The position numbers were made by a program, and so were the translations under genes. Shown here in pieces: positions 36,594 through 45,094 of a stretch of 64,000 bases of DNA. Each line of letters opens with the position of its first letter. Positions within the stretch are counted from its first letter, which is position 1. Location: assembly GCF_008369295.1 (NCBI RefSeq), contig NZ_VOBG01000010.1, positions 62,001 through 126,000 on the forward strand, read 5' to 3'. The notes under the pieces are model-generated. The model saw only the letters and a list, made by a program, of their open reading frames with translations, was not told where the DNA came from and searched no databases. Source of the stretch: Pseudomonas sp. ANT_H4. GTDB lineage: Bacteria > Pseudomonadota > Gammaproteobacteria > Pseudomonadales > Pseudomonadaceae.

Positions 36594-37475
36594 ATGGATC
36601 ATTTCGGCGCGCTGAGCGCATTCGTTCAGGCGGCGCATACCCGCAGTTTTACTGAGGCTGGGCGCAGGACCGGAGTGTCTTCCTCGGCTGTTGGCAAGGC
36701 GGTTGCGCGGCTGGAGGAAGAGTTGGGCGTGCGGCTGTTTCATCGTTCCACTCGCGCGATTACCCTAACGGCGGAGGGCAGTCTTTTTCTGGAGCGTTGC
36801 CAGCGAATTTTTGCGGAATATGAAGTTGCGAAGCGCGAGCTCACTCAGGCTGCTGGCAACCCCCAGGGCAAATTACGTCTCGGTTTGCCACAGCTGGGCA
36901 TGCGGTTGATGCCTCATTTGATTGCGTTTCAGCAAGCGTATCCAGAAGTGGAGTTGGAGCTGGAGTTCAGTGACCGTTTGGTCAATGTGATCGAGGAGGG
37001 CTTCGATGCGGTGATGCGCATCGGTGAAGTCGACGACTCCCGACTGATGATGCGTAAGCTCAATGGCTACAGCCACCGGTTGGTCGCATCGCCAGATTAT
37101 CTTTCGCGTCGAGGTGTCCCTTCGCGGCCGACAGACCTTTCGAACCATGCTTGCCTGCGATATCGCTATCCCACCAGCGGTAAGCTTGATCCCTGGCCGC
37201 TGGTGACGAAGAAAGGGCAAGACACGCTGGAGCTGGGGCAGTCAGCGACGTCCAACGCGATTGAAGCCTTGCTGGCAATGGCGGAGGCGGGGCAGGGTAT
37301 CGCCTGCCTGCCCGACTTTTTTATCGAGGACGCCATCGGCGCAGGGCGTCTGGTGCCGGTGTTGGACCGGTACATCAGTGATCACCGCACGTTCAGCATC
37401 CTGTGGCCGTCCAGCCGACAGCCGCTGCCCAAGATAAAGGCGTTTGTCAGCTTCATGGCGTCACGCCTGACGTGA
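36594..37475 (+). CDS. LysR-family regulator divergent from the LLM operon
   Basis: A 293-residue LysR protein with the N-terminal HTH SFTEAGRRTGVSSSAVGKAVA. The ATG at 36594-36596 is preferred over one at 36582 because a GAGG sequence lies six bases before it. The divergent arrangement with the LLM/TIM-barrel operon, 158 bases apart, makes it the likely regulator of that operon. It resembles the LysR at 40802-41704 in the HTH. Confidence 0.88.
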   Translation: MDHFGALSAFVQAAHTRSFTEAGRRTGVSSSAVGKAVARLEEELGVRLFHRSTRAITLTAEGSLFLERCQRIFAEYEVAKRELTQAAGNPQGKLRLGLPQLGMRLMPHLIAFQQAYPEVELELEFSDRLVNVIEEGFDAVMRIGEVDDSRLMMRKLNGYSHRLVASPDYLSRRGVPSRPTDLSNHACLRYRYPTSGKLDPWPLVTKKGQDTLELGQSATSNAIEALLAMAEAGQGIACLPDFFIEDAIGAGRLVPVLDRYISDHRTFSILWPSSRQPLPKIKAFVSFMASRLT

Positions 37476-37496
37476 ACCCCTGTCGTGCCCCAAACG

Positions 37497-37536
37497 CAGC
37501 TGCCGGCGCACTGGGTTCCCAGGTTGCCGGCAGCTG
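37497..37536. terminator. Strong hairpin after the LysR gene
   Basis: CAGCTGCCGGC (37497-37507) pairs perfectly with GCCGGCAGCTG (37526-37536), with a further CTGGG/CCCAG inner stem in the loop. It starts 22 bases after the LysR stop codon. No poly-T tract follows, so it may be a factor-dependent terminator or a structured repeat. Confidence 0.5.
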
Positions 37537-37626
37537 TTACGTGTGGCTCAATCAAGCATTGTTGGACGGCTTAGCCGCAAAGGCGCCTTCACCCAGCAAT
37601 GCAACGACCAGTGCAGTCACACTCAG

Positions 37627-37869
37627 GTAGATCGGATATCTGATGGCGTCGCGGACATGATGAAGGGCGAAGTCGAACGCACCGGCAAAACCCTTGAGGC
37701 GGTGGTTGCCGAGTTTGTCATGCAGCATCGCCCAAGCTCGATCATCCAGCGCGCCGCCAGCGTAGAGGAAGTGGCCAACATGATTGTTTATGTCTGCTCC
37801 ACGCAGGCATCGGCAACCACCGGCGCTTCGTTAAGAGTCGACGGTGGCGTGGTAGACGATATCGTCTGA
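37627..37869 (+). pseudogene. Short-chain dehydrogenase C-terminal fragment
   Basis: The frame from about 37627 reads ISDGVADMMKGEVERTG, then HRPSSIIQRAASVEEVAN and finally TTGASLRVDGGVVDDIV. This is the last ~78 residues of an SDR-family oxidoreductase. The Rossmann nucleotide motif and the YxxxK catalytic motif are missing, and no start codon in a reasonable context precedes it. It is therefore a truncated relic, lying between a LysR gene and a frameshifted MFS gene. Confidence 0.8.
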
Positions 37870-37876
37870 TAGGTCT

Positions 37877-39228
37877 TCAGGGCTGGCGTGACACGTACAG
37901 GTTCACCCCGATACACACCAGCAAAGCGAACGCAGAAAACAGCATTGCGTTCGCCATCCCTTGCGAGAATGACACTGCGTCATCATGCGCAATCAGTATT
38001 CCCGAGACCGCAACGCCCAACACACCGCCTAACTGCCTGGCTGAAGCCATCAACCCTGACGCGATCCCAGCATCGTGCTGGGACACAGACGACAGCATCG
38101 AATTGGTAATGGATGGCACCGACATTGCGCTGCCAATGCCTACCAGCATCAGCGCGCCATTAAGCAGCCACGGGGAGTCGAGCGCTGTGATTTGCGACAG
38201 TACGAGGAACCCGACGATCTGCACGCTAAAGCCCGTGGTGATGATGCGCGTGGCACTGAAGCGTTTGCCGAATCGTGATGAGAGCAGGGTTGATAGAGTC
38301 AACACCGCCGTCAAGGGTATGAATGACACGCCGGTTTTGAATGCATCAAAGTGCAGGAAGGTTTGAAAGTAAATACTGAACACGAACACTGCGCCGTAAA
38401 ACGTCAGATTGATCGTAGCGCCGGCCAGCGCCATGCTGCCGAGCACCTTATTACTGGCAAGGCGTGCCGGTAGCATGGGATGTTTGACGCGACGCTCGAT
38501 CACAACAAACGCTGCCGCACAGGCCAGCGCAACGGCCATGGCCGTCAGTGTCTCAGCGCTCCAGCCTTGCGCACTCGACTCGGTTAACCCATAGGTCAAC
38601 GATGCAAGGCAGATGGCAATACTGGTTTGCCCCGCAATATCGATGTGTTTGTCGACCCTAGGGGACGCGGGCGCGTGTCGCAGGATTAGCGTGATAGCCA
38701 GCAGACCGATCGGAATATTCAGTAGAAAGACACTTCTCCATCCGAAGTACTCGATCATCAGCCCACCGATCACTGGCCCGGCGGCCAGAGCAATTCCGCC
38801 GCAGGCCCCCCAAAGCGCGACGGCGGATCGGCGTCGGTCCGGGTCTTGAAATGACACACGGATCAGCGTCAATGAGGTAGGTATCAGCAACGCGGCTCCG
38901 ATGCCCTGGATGACACGCATCGTGATCAGGATACTCATGCTACTGGCAAGGCCGCAGCCGATGGAGGCGAGGGTAAATATCGAGAAACCCGCTGCGAACA
39001 CGGACTTCGCTCCCCATTTGTCGCCCCATGCCTCCCCATAATCAGCAAGGCTGAGAACGGTAAGGCGTAACTGTTAATGACCCACTGCAGGCCGGTGAGG
39101 TCGGTATCGAAGGCAGCTTTAAGCGCACCCAGCCCGACGTTCACAACGCTGACGTCGAGTTGCACGACGAGAAAGCCCAAGCAGGCAGCAATTAAAATTG
39201 CGCGTAATGAAGCATTCGATTGAGTCAT
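37877..39228 (-). pseudogene. DHA2-type MFS drug exporter, frameshifted
   Basis: An N-terminal part (start at 39228, QLDVSVVNVGLGALKAAFDTDLTGLQW) and a long C-terminal part (374 codons from 39001 downward) together make a typical 14-helix DHA2/EmrB-like transporter. They are in different frames. The total length 1352 is two more than a multiple of three, so one base appears to be missing near 39020-39045, where the expected GAWGDKWGAK motif changes frame. It is the last gene behind nitroreductase. Either the gene is inactivated or the sequence has an error there. Confidence 0.8.
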
Positions 39229-39327
39229 GGTATTCGTGTTTCACAGCCTGTAGCAGATCATGGTTGTGAGTCGATTGAGCGATGTCCTTGCATGCCTGGA
39301 TTACCCAGGCATGCAAGGCGACAGGGC

Positions 39328-39942
39328 TTAAATGAACTGCAACACGTCGCTCACAGGTTTACGCGGCTTTTGTGGCCAGTTGGCCGAGCCAGGGTGGCCA
39401 ACAGTGATCAACATCACGGGCACTTCTTCATCCGACAGGCCGAATTCCTTGGCCACTGCGGCCTGATCGAATCCAATCATTGGAGTTGAAACCAAACCTT
39501 GGCCCTTGGCGGCCAACATCAGGGTCATCGCGGCCAGTGAGCCGGAGCGGATGGCTTCGTCGCGCTGCAGTTGAGGGTTTAGCTGGTACATGCCTTGAGC
39601 CGCACCCACCCACATGTCGTAGATCGATTGGTCAATGATTCCGGCATCCAGTGTCGGCTTCAATGCAGCAGGCAGGGTTATGTGCGGGTTCAGGGTACCG
39701 CAGACAATAAAGGTCACGGCTGCATCCATGATCTTTTGCTGGCCGAATGCCAATGGCAACAAGCGCGCCTTGGCTTCGGGGCTGCGCACAGCCAGGAATT
39801 TCCAGTTTTGCAGGTTGAAAGCGGAGGGGGCGTGGGTGGCCAGGTTGACCAGCTCGGCGACCTGGGCGTCCGTCAATGAACGTTCAGTGTCGTAGCTGTT
39901 GGCGGAGATGCGGGACTTAATAACTTCAGCGATAGCGGACAT
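39328..39942 (-). CDS. Nitroreductase-family FMN oxidoreductase
   Basis: A 204-residue protein of the nitroreductase fold. FMN-binding hints are SRISANSYD near residues 10-18, ATHAPSAFNLQNWKFLAV near 35-52 and the C-terminal VGHPGSANWPQKPRK. Such enzymes reduce nitroaromatics or quinones with NAD(P)H. The ATG at 39940-39942 begins the family N-terminus; a frame 12 codons longer is not needed. It lies between an ABM-domain gene and a DHA2 exporter in an operon divergent from a LysR regulator. Confidence 0.9.
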   Translation of the reverse strand: MSAIAEVIKSRISANSYDTERSLTDAQVAELVNLATHAPSAFNLQNWKFLAVRSPEAKARLLPLAFGQQKIMDAAVTFIVCGTLNPHITLPAALKPTLDAGIIDQSIYDMWVGAAQGMYQLNPQLQRDEAIRSGSLAAMTLMLAAKGQGLVSTPMIGFDQAAVAKEFGLSDEEVPVMLITVGHPGSANWPQKPRKPVSDVLQFI

Positions 39943-40012
39943 GGTGATCTCTGTGCGGGATATGGATGCGCAGGACACGGTTGTCTCTCTTGAGCCTGCG
40001 CCTTGTTTGAAC

Positions 40013-40366
40013 TTAGCGGCTGAAGCCGTCGAACGGGGTCATGTATACGGCGCCGAACGGGTCCAGACGCATGCGGATTTCAGCGTCAGGTGTGCCGTAG
40101 ACCACCAGACTGGTAATGGTGCACAGCTCCAGGAAGCGCTGGCCGAAAGGCGCGAACGTGGTGTCTACGTGGCTCACCACGGCATCGGCGTTATAACGCT
40201 CAAGGATATGCACAGTGCTGTTGTCTTCATTGACGCTGTATTCGTAAACCAGTGTGCCCGGCTCGGCGCGAGTGGCGGCAACGATGGTGGCGATCAGTGC
40301 CTTGAATTCAGCGAACTCTGCGGGTTTGACCGCAAGGGAAAATAGGCAGGAAATATGGGGATGCAT
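40013..40366 (-). CDS. Antibiotic-biosynthesis-monooxygenase (ABM) domain protein
   Basis: A 117-residue dimeric ferredoxin-like fold protein of the ABM family. Visible are FKALIATIVAATRAEPGTLVYEY (residues ~21-43) and the FHxERY-like segment TVHILERYNADA. ABM proteins often act on quinones or as heme/quinol monooxygenases. The ATG at 40364-40366 has a GGAGAC ribosome binding site. It sits between the tautomerase and nitroreductase genes. Confidence 0.85.
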   Translation of the reverse strand: MHPHISCLFSLAVKPAEFAEFKALIATIVAATRAEPGTLVYEYSVNEDNSTVHILERYNADAVVSHVDTTFAPFGQRFLELCTITSLVVYGTPDAEIRMRLDPFGAVYMTPFDGFSR

Positions 40367-40453
40367 GGTGGTGGTCTCCGGCAGATGGATGACAAAAACC
40401 TGCACGCCAGCATCGCTGGATTAGGGCGATGCGTGCGGTACAGGTCGGGGGCG

Positions 40454-40651
40454 TCAGGACTTTTCGGGTGCTTCCCCGAACAGCTTGCCGGCGCCTGCCC
40501 AATCCGATGCGGCTACGTCTTCGAAAATCACGTAGATGTAATTGGCATCGGTACCGGTGTGTTTAACGATGCTTTCGGTGATATCGGCTGCAACAGCAGC
40601 TTTCTGCGCGTGTTCTTTACCTTCGAACCAGCTCACACGTACGACGGGCAT
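40454..40651 (-). CDS. 4-oxalocrotonate tautomerase-family protein
   Basis: A 65-residue small tautomerase. After removal of Met, the catalytic Pro-1 would be exposed (start MPVVRVSWFEG). The rest shows the beta-alpha-beta pattern (KAAVAADITESIVKHTG, YIYVIFEDV). It is the first gene of the tautomerase-ABM-nitroreductase-MFS operon. It may act on a keto/enol intermediate of the same aromatic or quinone substrate. Confidence 0.9.
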   Translation of the reverse strand: MPVVRVSWFEGKEHAQKAAVAADITESIVKHTGTDANYIYVIFEDVAASDWAGAGKLFGEAPEKS

Positions 40652-40763
40652 GATGTATTCCTTCTAGGACATTGATCTGGGAGAGGTGCGCGAAGTGCAC
40701 CGTTGCCTTACTGGAATCCATCGTACTGTTGAATTATGTGACGATAAACGGCCTTAAACTATA

Positions 40764-40775
40764 ATCTAGGTAGAT
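40764..40775. promoter_or_regulatory. Palindrome in the LysR/tautomerase divergent region
   Basis: ATCTA-GG-TAGAT is a perfect 5-2-5 palindrome inside a longer AT-rich imperfect one (TATAATCTA / TAGATATA). It lies ~26 bases before the LysR start and ~115 before the tautomerase start, a plausible LysR operator. Confidence 0.45.
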
Positions 40776-40801
40776 ATAAACTCTACAATAGAGCGGTCGA
40801 C

Positions 40802-41704
40802 ATGGTACCTATCGATTCCTTCCAGGACGTAATCACCTTCGTAGTGGCTGCACGCTCATCCAGCTTTACCCAGGCGGCTGAACGGCTGGAGGTGTCGAAA
40901 TCCGCCGTTGGCAAAGCCATCGCACGTCTAGAGGAACGTTTGGGCACGCAGTTGTTTCATCGCACTACCAGACGGATATCCCTGACTGCTGATGGCGAGG
41001 CATATTTCGTGGCATGCTCCATGGCCCTAGAGGAAATCGGCACCGCTGAAAGCGGATTGGGCCCCGGTGGTGGAGAGCCTTCCGGACGTTTGCGAGTTGA
41101 TGTGCCGGTTGCTTTCGGCCGCAGGGTTGTCGCGCCCTTGTTGTTCGAGATCGCCAAAAAATACCCTGCGCTGCAATTGAGCCTGACGTTTTCCGATCAC
41201 TTGGTGGACCCGTTCGAGGAAGGGATCGATTTGTTGGTACGGTTTGGCGAACTGCAGGACACCAGCGGCCTGGTGGCACGTCGCTTGACCCGCCAGCGCT
41301 GGGCCATCTGTGCCTCCCCTGATTACCTGGCGCGCTTCGGCACCCCCCAAACCCTGGAAGAGCTGGGCCAGCATCGTTGCATCGTCGGCCATCGACGCGG
41401 CCAACCGCTCGCATGGCGCGTGACACAGGCGGGGCAGACGGTGCGTTACGCGCCACCCTCAACTCATCAGATTGGCGATGGTGAGGTCATGATTCTTGCG
41501 GCGGTGGCAGGCGCCGGTTTATGCCAGATGCCACGCAGCCTGTTCCAGGACGATATAGAAGCGGGCAGGCTGGTAGAGGTGCTGCAAGCCTATGAACCTG
41601 AAGCGGTGGATGTGCATGCGGTCTGGCCGAAGGTGTCGCACCTGCGACCCAAGGTTCGGTATGTGGTCGATGAATTGGTCAAATTGTGCGCGCATTGGCA
41701 GTAA
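40802..41704 (+). CDS. LysR-family regulator divergent from tautomerase operon
   Basis: A 300-residue LysR regulator with HTH SFTQAAERLEVSKSAVGKAIA in residues ~20-40 and an effector domain. It is divergent from the tautomerase/ABM/nitroreductase/exporter operon, 150 bases apart, and is its likely regulator. It is convergent with the NahR-like gene, 15 bases beyond its stop. Confidence 0.88.
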   Translation: MVPIDSFQDVITFVVAARSSSFTQAAERLEVSKSAVGKAIARLEERLGTQLFHRTTRRISLTADGEAYFVACSMALEEIGTAESGLGPGGGEPSGRLRVDVPVAFGRRVVAPLLFEIAKKYPALQLSLTFSDHLVDPFEEGIDLLVRFGELQDTSGLVARRLTRQRWAICASPDYLARFGTPQTLEELGQHRCIVGHRRGQPLAWRVTQAGQTVRYAPPSTHQIGDGEVMILAAVAGAGLCQMPRSLFQDDIEAGRLVEVLQAYEPEAVDVHAVWPKVSHLRPKVRYVVDELVKLCAHWQ

Positions 41705-41719
41705 ACGGCGTGCATGCAC

Positions 41720-42619
41720 TTAATCGCTGAACAGATCAAACATCAGTTGTCGGAACCATTTGTTGGCGGGGTCCCGGTTGTACTTGCCATGCCAGAACAA
41801 GTTGATGGCGATTTCGGGCAAGGGTAACGGAACCGGCAGGGTGGTGAGGCCGAAGGGCTGCGCGCAGCTGTTGGCGAAACGTTCGGGGACTGTTGCGATC
41901 AGGTCGGTGTTCTGCAGGATATGCCCGACCGCGACAAAGTGCGGCACTTCCAGGCGAATCTCGCGTTGCAGGCCAGCACGCTGCATATGCGTGTCGATTT
42001 CTCCGTGGCCTGTACTGGCAGCCACGATCCTGACGTGCCCGAACTCACAGAAACGCTCGCGGGTCATTGGCTGTTGCGTCAGCGGATGGTCTTGTCTGCA
42101 TAAGCATACATAGCGATGGTGAAACAGGCGCCGCTGGTAGAAGCCTGCTTGCAGGTCTGGCAGCAATCCGACGGCAAGATCCACCTCGCCACTGACCAGT
42201 CCTTCGGACAACTGAGTATTGCTTCGCAGCGTACTCACCGAAATTCCGGGGGCCAGTTTGAGCAGCGCGTCGACCAATCGCGGGACGAAATAAATTTCCC
42301 CGATATCGGTCATCGCTACCACGAAGCGTTTTTTGCTGGTCGCAGGATCGAACTCATCGTGGCGGTTGATTGCACCGTGCAGCAAACCGATTGCCTGGGA
42401 TACCGGCTCAGCCAGTTGCGCGGCAAAAGGGGTAGGCTGCATGCCCTTGGGCGTGCGCACGAACAACTCATCGTTGAACGTGATGCGTAAACGCTTCAAC
42501 GCGTTGCTGACAGCCGGTTGAGTCAGGCCAAGGCTATCAGCCGCCACTGAGACGCTTCGGTCTACCAGCAATTGGTTGAAGATCACCAAAAGGTTCAGGT
42601 CCAGCTCGCGCAGATTCAT
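41720..42619 (-). CDS. nahR: NahR-like LysR activator of salicylate catabolism
   Basis: A 299-residue LysR protein strongly similar to NahR as remembered: MNLRELDLNLLVIFNQLLVD opening, GLTQPAVSNALKRLR HTH, VAMTDIGEIYFVPRLVDAL, and the PEIAINLFWHGKYNRDPANKW C-terminus. NahR activates naphthalene and salicylate operons with salicylate as inducer. It is divergent from salicylate hydroxylase, and an exact NahR-type binding motif lies between them. The ATG at 42617-42619 gives the family N-terminus; a longer frame to 42763 overlaps the promoter and is rejected. The name salR would fit equally. Confidence 0.88.
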   Translation of the reverse strand: MNLRELDLNLLVIFNQLLVDRSVSVAADSLGLTQPAVSNALKRLRITFNDELFVRTPKGMQPTPFAAQLAEPVSQAIGLLHGAINRHDEFDPATSKKRFVVAMTDIGEIYFVPRLVDALLKLAPGISVSTLRSNTQLSEGLVSGEVDLAVGLLPDLQAGFYQRRLFHHRYVCLCRQDHPLTQQPMTRERFCEFGHVRIVAASTGHGEIDTHMQRAGLQREIRLEVPHFVAVGHILQNTDLIATVPERFANSCAQPFGLTTLPVPLPLPEIAINLFWHGKYNRDPANKWFRQLMFDLFSD

Positions 42620-42661
42620 CTTGGATTCTCTCGGTCGGGCATGCGGGTTAAACCGTTTAGT

Positions 42662-42676
42662 ATTCACGCTAGTGAT
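42662..42676 (+). promoter_or_regulatory. NahR binding site
   Basis: ATTCACGCT-AG-TGAT matches the NahR consensus ATTCACGCT-N2-TGAT at every specified base. It lies 86-100 bases before the salicylate hydroxylase start and 43-57 bases before the nahR-like start. This is correct for activation of the former and autoregulation of the latter. Confidence 0.9.
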
Positions 42677-42761
42677 AGTTTGTATGGAGGACAGGGCATT
42701 TATCAATGGTTTGTGAATAGTCATGATCGGGCTATTCCAAAAACAACCATAAGGCTTTCCC

Positions 42762-44045
42762 ATGACTAGCCCTCATTCTGTCTTGCAAGTGGGCATCGTC
42801 GGCGGTGGTATCGCTGGCGTAGCCTTGGCACTTGATCTCTGCCGTCACCCGCATCTGGAAGTGACGTTATTTGAAGCCGCACCAGCCTTCGGTGAAGTCG
42901 GTGCCGGAGTATCGTTCGGTGCAAACGCCGTGCGTGCCATCGAAGGCCTAGGGATCGGCATACCCTATGAGCGCATTGCTGACCGTACCCCGCAACCCTG
43001 GCAAGACATCTGGTTTGAATGGCGCCGCGGCGTGGATGCCGGCTACCTCGGCGCCAGCGTCGCCGATGGCGTGGGTCAATCGTCCGTGCACCGCGCCGAT
43101 TTCCTTGATGCGTTGGCGCAGCAATTACCAGACGGAGTTGCCCGTTTCGATAAGCGCGCCGTCAGCGTCCGTGAGACGGGAGAAAGGGTCCGCGTTCAAT
43201 TCACCGATGGCACGGACTATGAATGTGACCTTCTGCTCGCTGCAGACGGTATCAAGTCATCTCTGCGCGACTATGTGCTCCAGGGGTTGGGCCTGCCTTT
43301 GGTCGCTCCTCGATTCAGTGGCACCTGCGCCTACCGCGGGATGATCGACAGTGAGCAACTGCGCGAGGCGTATCGCGCTGCTGGTGTCGATGAGCATCTG
43401 ATCAATGTCCCGCAAATGTATCTGGGTCTCGACGCCCATATCCTCACGTTCCCGGTCAAGCAAGGCCGGTTGATCAACGTGGTGGCCTTCGTTTCCGATC
43501 GCTCCGAGCCCAACCCTGTGTGGCCACAAGACACTCCCTGGGTCAAAAGCACCAGCCAGGCGCAAATGCTGCAAGCTTTCGCGCACTGGGGCGATGCCGT
43601 GCGCGTATTACTCGAGTGCATCCCCGCGCCGACGTTGTGGGCACTTCATGAGCTGGATGAACTTGCAGGCTACACCCATGGTCGTGTCGGGCTGATCGGT
43701 GATGCGGCCCACGCCATGCTGCCCCATCAAGGCGCCGGGGCTGGCCAAGGACTTGAAGATGCCTGGCTACTTGCGCGCTTGCTGGGCGACCCGCGGGTAC
43801 TTGAGAGCAATGCCCAAAACGTCTTGCAGGTGTATGACGAGATTCGGCGGCCCCGCGCCTGCCGTGTGCAACGAACGTCTTGGGAAGCGGGTGAGCTTTA
43901 CGAATTCCGTGACCCTCAAGTCGAAGACCAGGAATCCCTGTTGTCGACCACCCTGGCCAGCCGTTTCGATTGGCTATGGAACCACGATATGCAATCGGAC
44001 CTTGCGCAGGCCCGTACTCGGCTCGGTTGGGCTGAGGCTGTTTGA
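42762..44045 (+). CDS. nahG: Salicylate 1-monooxygenase (NahG/SalA-like)
   Basis: A 427-residue group A flavoprotein monooxygenase. The FAD motif GIVGGGIAGVALALDL lies near residues 9-24. A DG motif (LLLAADGIKS) appears near 160, and the second FAD motif GLIGDAAHAMLPHQGAGAG near 305-325. These enzymes decarboxylatively hydroxylate salicylate to catechol with NADH. The following gene is catechol 1,2-dioxygenase, the upstream regulator is NahR-like, and salicylaldehyde dehydrogenase is in the same operon, all supporting salicylate rather than another hydroxybenzoate. Confidence 0.9.
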   Translation: MTSPHSVLQVGIVGGGIAGVALALDLCRHPHLEVTLFEAAPAFGEVGAGVSFGANAVRAIEGLGIGIPYERIADRTPQPWQDIWFEWRRGVDAGYLGASVADGVGQSSVHRADFLDALAQQLPDGVARFDKRAVSVRETGERVRVQFTDGTDYECDLLLAADGIKSSLRDYVLQGLGLPLVAPRFSGTCAYRGMIDSEQLREAYRAAGVDEHLINVPQMYLGLDAHILTFPVKQGRLINVVAFVSDRSEPNPVWPQDTPWVKSTSQAQMLQAFAHWGDAVRVLLECIPAPTLWALHELDELAGYTHGRVGLIGDAAHAMLPHQGAGAGQGLEDAWLLARLLGDPRVLESNAQNVLQVYDEIRRPRACRVQRTSWEAGELYEFRDPQVEDQESLLSTTLASRFDWLWNHDMQSDLAQARTRLGWAEAV

Positions 44046-44114
44046 CGTCCAGACGGCGCCAGCGCCATTGGCTGGCCCACTAAACCCACAATAAAAAAGA
44101 CAGGTAAAAAAGCT

Positions 44115-45053
44115 ATGAGCGTCAGCATTTCCAATACCCCCGGCATGCTTGAATTTTTCCGAGATGCAGCCGGGCTGAAAAACGCCGCCGGCAACCCACG
44201 AAACAAGCGCATCGTGCTGCGTATTCTGCAAGAGACCGCCAGGATCATCGAAGAGCTGGAGATTACTGATGATGAGTTCTGGGCAGGGGTTGAATACATC
44301 AATCGGCTCGGTAAAAGTAACGAAGCAGGGTTGCTTGCGGCAGGCCTAGGCGTTGAGCATTTCCTCGATCTGCTCAACGATACGAAGCAAGCCGAGGCAG
44401 GCCGTACCGGAGGCACACCGCGCACGATTGAAGGCCCCCTCTATGTCGCGGGTGCGCCTCTGCGCGAGGGTTTTGCGCGGATGGACGATGGCTCGGAAGA
44501 CGGCGTTGCCACACCGTTTTTTGTTGAAGGGCAAATCCTGAATCTGCAAGGCCAGCCTATCGCCGGGGCTCTTGTCGACCTGTGGCAAGCGGATAGCAAA
44601 GGCAACTACTCGCACTTCGACAAAAGCCAGTCCGAATTCAACCTGCGCCGGCGCATCGTGACCGATGCTGACGGGCGTTATCGGGTCAGGAGCATCGTGC
44701 CTTCGGGCTACGGCTGCAATCCTCAAGGCCCGACACAGGAATGTCTTAACCACCTAGGGCGCCATGGCCAGCGTCCTGCGCATATCCACTTCTTCCTGTC
44801 GGCCCCCGGTTATGAGCACCTCACTACCCAAATCAACCTGTCCAACGACAAGTACCTCTGGGACGACTTTGCCTACGCCACGCGTGATGGGTTGATCGGC
44901 GAGGTGCAGTTCATCGATGACCAGGCGCTGGCCGCTGCCCATGATGTGCCAGGGCGTTTTGCACAAATGACTTTTGATTTTCAGTTGCGCCCGGCAACCA
45001 GCCTGGAAGCGCAGCAGCGCAGCAATCGCCCGCGTGCACTGCAAACCGCGTAA
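44115..45053 (+). CDS. catA: Catechol 1,2-dioxygenase (second copy)
   Basis: A 312-residue intradiol dioxygenase, paralogue of the one at 22189-23094. Fe(III) ligands are the Tyr in GNYSHFD, the Tyr in IVPSGYGCNPQGP and the His pair in RPAHIHFF. It lies 69 bases after salicylate hydroxylase and would convert the catechol it produces. The two copies differ clearly, especially at the termini, so this is not a recent duplication. As at the first locus, no catB or catC accompanies it. Confidence 0.95.
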   Translation: MSVSISNTPGMLEFFRDAAGLKNAAGNPRNKRIVLRILQETARIIEELEITDDEFWAGVEYINRLGKSNEAGLLAAGLGVEHFLDLLNDTKQAEAGRTGGTPRTIEGPLYVAGAPLREGFARMDDGSEDGVATPFFVEGQILNLQGQPIAGALVDLWQADSKGNYSHFDKSQSEFNLRRRIVTDADGRYRVRSIVPSGYGCNPQGPTQECLNHLGRHGQRPAHIHFFLSAPGYEHLTTQINLSNDKYLWDDFAYATRDGLIGEVQFIDDQALAAAHDVPGRFAQMTFDFQLRPATSLEAQQRSNRPRALQTA

Positions 45054-45094
45054 GTCGACGCAGTCAAACCTGAACGATTAGAGAGGATAAATAG

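Noticed and set aside
38935..39228. Programmed ribosomal frameshift in the MFS gene
   Set aside because: There is no slippery heptamer with a downstream structure in the right place, and MFS exporters are not known to need one. Mutation or sequencing error is simpler.
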